Part shown: positions 40,321 through 41,923 of the stretch, piece by piece
Position numbering within the stretch: position 1 is the first letter of the stretch
How the letters are laid out: the number at the start of each line of letters is the position of its first letter
Assembly: GCA_036258055.1 (NCBI GenBank)
Contig: DATAEK010000172.1
Coordinates: forward strand, 1 to 41,923
From: DATAEK01 sp036258055
GTDB taxonomy: Bacteria > Acidobacteriota > Vicinamibacteria > Vicinamibacterales > 2-12-FULL-66-21
Direction of reading: 5' to 3'
Length of the DNA: 41,923 nucleotides
Made by a program: the position numbers and the translations under genes
The notes under the pieces: generated by a model
The model's database searches: none
Seen by the model: only the letters and a program-made list of their open reading frames with translations
Told to the model about the DNA's origin: nothing

Positions 40321-40689
40321 CTAGATCCGTTGTGGCGCAACGACGGTTCTCTCGCTGACGACGTTGCCGGTATTGAGGGTGGTCGCGGGTTCGAAGAGAA
40401 GCACATCGACCTCGTGCTCCGCGACCGGCCGGTGCTCGATGCCGCGAGGAACGATCAGGAACTCGCCTTCCTCGAGGCGCACGTCGCGATCACGGAACTG
40501 CATCACGAAGGCGCCTCGCAGGACGAGAAAGAGTTCGTCTTCGTGCTCATGATGATGCCAGACGAACTCGCCCTGCAACTTCACGAGCTTCACGAGTTGG
40601 CCGTTCAATTCCCCGACAATCTTCGGATCCCAATGCGAGTCGAACCGCGAGAGCTTGTCTCGGAGATTGATCTTGTGGATCTCGCTCAT
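40321..40689 (-). CDS. Small single-domain cupin protein
   Basis: This 122-residue cupin has motif 1 WHHHEHEDELFLVLRG (metal ligands His45-His49 and Glu/Asp near 50-52) and motif 2 EGEFLIVPRGIEHRP (His86). GAGGAG lies before ATG 40689. Such small cupins serve as mannose-6-phosphate isomerase-like, dioxygenase or regulatory proteins; the activity is unknown. It precedes the GyrI-like gene on the same strand and may be co-expressed with it. Confidence 0.87.
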   Translation of the reverse strand: MSEIHKINLRDKLSRFDSHWDPKIVGELNGQLVKLVKLQGEFVWHHHEHEDELFLVLRGAFVMQFRDRDVRLEEGEFLIVPRGIEHRPVAEHEVDVLLFEPATTLNTGNVVSERTVVAPQRI

Positions 40690-40827
40690 CGGTTTCTCCT
40701 CGCCGGTATTAGACGGCACCCGCAGGCCTGGAGGGAGAACCAATCGGGACACGGATCGCGAACACCAGCCACGGCCGGCTGGATCACTCTCCGCGACCTG
40801 CCCCGATTGTTGGGCCGCACGTCGGGT

Positions 40828-41682
40828 TCACGCCAGCGCTCGGGCGATGGCGAGTGAATCGTCGGTCCACGTCTCGCGTGGCTCCGCCGCTGACCGCGCA
40901 AACATCCATAGTCGGACGCGTTCGGAGTCGACATCGAGGAGCTCGGCAAATCGCCGGATCGTTGCACCGGGAGCGGAGGACATTCGTGCCTGGCAGTTGA
41001 AAAGATGCTGAGTCGCGTCGTAGGCACGATCCCCAACGAATGGCTTGGGGTCAATCACGAGCCACGGCTCTCGTTGCGCCCGCAGGACGTTCCCGGCGTG
41101 GAGATCGGTGGCCAGCAGTATGTCATCGGACGACACAGCTCCCAGTTCTTCGAACACGCGGAGTCCGGCTCCGACCAAAGCGGCGTCAATCCATTTCGCG
41201 CGGGCCGCAAGGGTCTCCTCCACCCAGGACGCGATCATCACAGAGAGCGGACGGAATGGGTGCGGCGCGGATGGCCTCCGCCAGATGCGATGAAGGAGTC
41301 CAGCGAGGACGACATCCTGCTCCGCCTCCGCCAGATCGCGAAGTGATGTGCCGGATTCGCAACGCTCGAGCAGCATGGCGTTGAGGCTGACATCGGCCTC
41401 GAGCAGACGCACGGTCGGATCACCGTTCCAGAATCGTAGCCCCTCGATCTCGTGGAGTGCTTCCATGTGCGGCAGGCCGAGCTTGAGAACGACGCGCCTG
41501 TCATCCTTGCACAGGGCCGGCGCAACCCACGCACAGCTTGCCTCGCTACTCCAGGGCGGCCCGAGTGACAGCGACCACCGGTGTTGCAGCTCCTGAATGG
41601 CGTCCGGAAGCTGTTCGAACCAGGCCAGGCGCTCGGGAACCCCCTGACAGGCGGCGGCAAGTCGCTCCGGAAGGATCGTCAC
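40828..41682 (-). CDS. Aminoglycoside phosphotransferase, APH(6)/hydroxyurea-kinase family
   Basis: This is a 284-residue protein from GTG 41682. The kinase pattern is RRVVLKLGLP (ATP lysine), the catalytic segment LLATDLHAGNVL, and WLVIDPKPFVGDRAYDATQHLFNC, which is the diagnostic region of the APH(6) and hydroxyurea phosphotransferase group. Asp in TDLHAGN is the likely catalytic base, and Asp in IDPKPF binds the magnesium. Intrinsic genes of this family often do not confer clinical resistance, so resistance to streptomycin is only possible, not shown. The upstream gene is a partial unknown protein 50 bp away. Confidence 0.85.
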   Translation of the reverse strand: MTILPERLAAACQGVPERLAWFEQLPDAIQELQHRWSLSLGPPWSSEASCAWVAPALCKDDRRVVLKLGLPHMEALHEIEGLRFWNGDPTVRLLEADVSLNAMLLERCESGTSLRDLAEAEQDVVLAGLLHRIWRRPSAPHPFRPLSVMIASWVEETLAARAKWIDAALVGAGLRVFEELGAVSSDDILLATDLHAGNVLRAQREPWLVIDPKPFVGDRAYDATQHLFNCQARMSSAPGATIRRFAELLDVDSERVRLWMFARSAAEPRETWTDDSLAIARALA

Positions 41683-41732
41683 GTTGCTCGTTGTTCGACT
41701 GGAAGGTCCCGATCGTTACCGCACGCACGCGG

Positions 41733-41923
41733 CTACCGCCTCGCCGGAAGGTCGTAGAGCACGGCCGCGTCGCCCTTGCTCGCAATCTGCGCATCGAAGT
41801 GTCTGACGAGCAGCGCCCGACGGGCGTCCAACGCGTCGAGTTGTCGCGCGGAAAGATACTTGCCCAGGGTTTGCTGGAACTCTTCTTGATTCAGCTTCCG
41901 CAGCTTCACGAGCAGGAAACGGG
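41733..41923 (-). CDS. Partial protein of unknown function (5' end beyond the window)
   Basis: About 63 C-terminal codons are visible, reading RFLLVKLRKLNQEEFQQTLG, then KYLSARQLDALDARRALLV and RHFDAQIASKGDAAVLYDL, ending with TAG at 41733-41735. It is a charged, mostly helical end with no signal or membrane segment. I do not recognise the family. It is co-directional with the kinase gene. The real start lies beyond base 41923. Confidence 0.5.
   Translation of the reverse strand, partial: RFLLVKLRKLNQEEFQQTLGKYLSARQLDALDARRALLVRHFDAQIASKGDAAVLYDLPARR

Noticed and set aside
40828..41682. Acquired antibiotic-resistance cassette
   Set aside because: The APH(6)-like gene has no mobile element around it and the same base composition as its neighbours, so it is probably intrinsic.
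1..41923. Prophage, transposon, defence island or antiviral system
   Set aside because: No integrase, transposase, restriction, toxin-antitoxin or phage gene is recognisable; the content looks like ordinary chromosome with repeats.
1..41923. tRNA or rRNA genes
   Set aside because: I saw no cloverleaf-like or conserved rRNA segments on reading; a tRNAscan run would settle it.

Overview
The window is about 42 kb of GC-rich bacterial chromosome. Gene content suggests an Acidobacteriota member, probably of the Vicinamibacteria type. The signs are secreted six-bladed and YVTN beta-propellers, a secreted S9 peptidase, a TonB receptor with an N-terminal carboxypeptidase-regulatory domain paired with a secreted partner, a reaction-centre-type diheme cytochrome c with a TPR tail, and many Tat or Sec signal peptides. 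This placement is inference from gene families; there is no rRNA in the window. I saw no tRNA, CRISPR array, insertion sequence or phage gene.

Layout. 1-8.9 kb: an MdtABC-type RND efflux operon (adaptor cut by the window edge, two tandem RND permeases, outer-membrane factor). 8.9-13.7 kb: single metabolic or hypothetical genes (Tat-exported sugar-isomerase-like protein, PPK2 polyphosphate kinase, SYLF protein, PLC-like protein, SnoaL-like protein, small membrane protein). 13.7-20.4 kb: secreted hydrolases and a propeller (S9 peptidase, NHL propeller, amidohydrolase, Tat amidase). 20.4-23.8 kb: a zinc-finger/glycine-pentad protein with a short DUF5990-like gene, then divergently an epimerase and glycosyltransferase pair for surface polysaccharide. 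23.8-27.3 kb, minus strand: a VOC protein, then an operon of propeller, mini-PQQ protein, DsrE-like protein and DUF4350 protein. 27.5-32.4 kb: a triple PKD protein converging on a TonB receptor and its partner. 32.7-38.4 kb: YVTN propeller, cytochrome c, S51 peptidase, DUF2277, a SnoaL-MaoC fusion, and a Tat molybdopterin oxidoreductase with its cytochrome b. 38.6-41.9 kb: small membrane protein, Asp/Glu racemase, GyrI-like protein, cupin, APH(6)-like kinase and a partial gene.

The most notable finding is the DsrE-family gene at 25246-25683 (minus). Its frame is interrupted by one TGA exactly where the family has the first cysteine of a CxxC motif. The frame resumes with a convincing DsrE C-terminus and ends one base before the next gene. 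A 9-bp hairpin with a GUG loop starts 11 nt after the TGA, which fits a bacterial SECIS element. I read this as a candidate selenoprotein with a U-x-x-C motif.

A second finding is a dispersed GC-rich repeat family. Its core is GCGGGGCCCCACCCCCGC followed by about 47 bp. One copy lies inside the signal-peptide region of the efflux outer-membrane factor, two lie in tandem before the TonB receptor, and a diverged inverted relative lies before the amidohydrolase.
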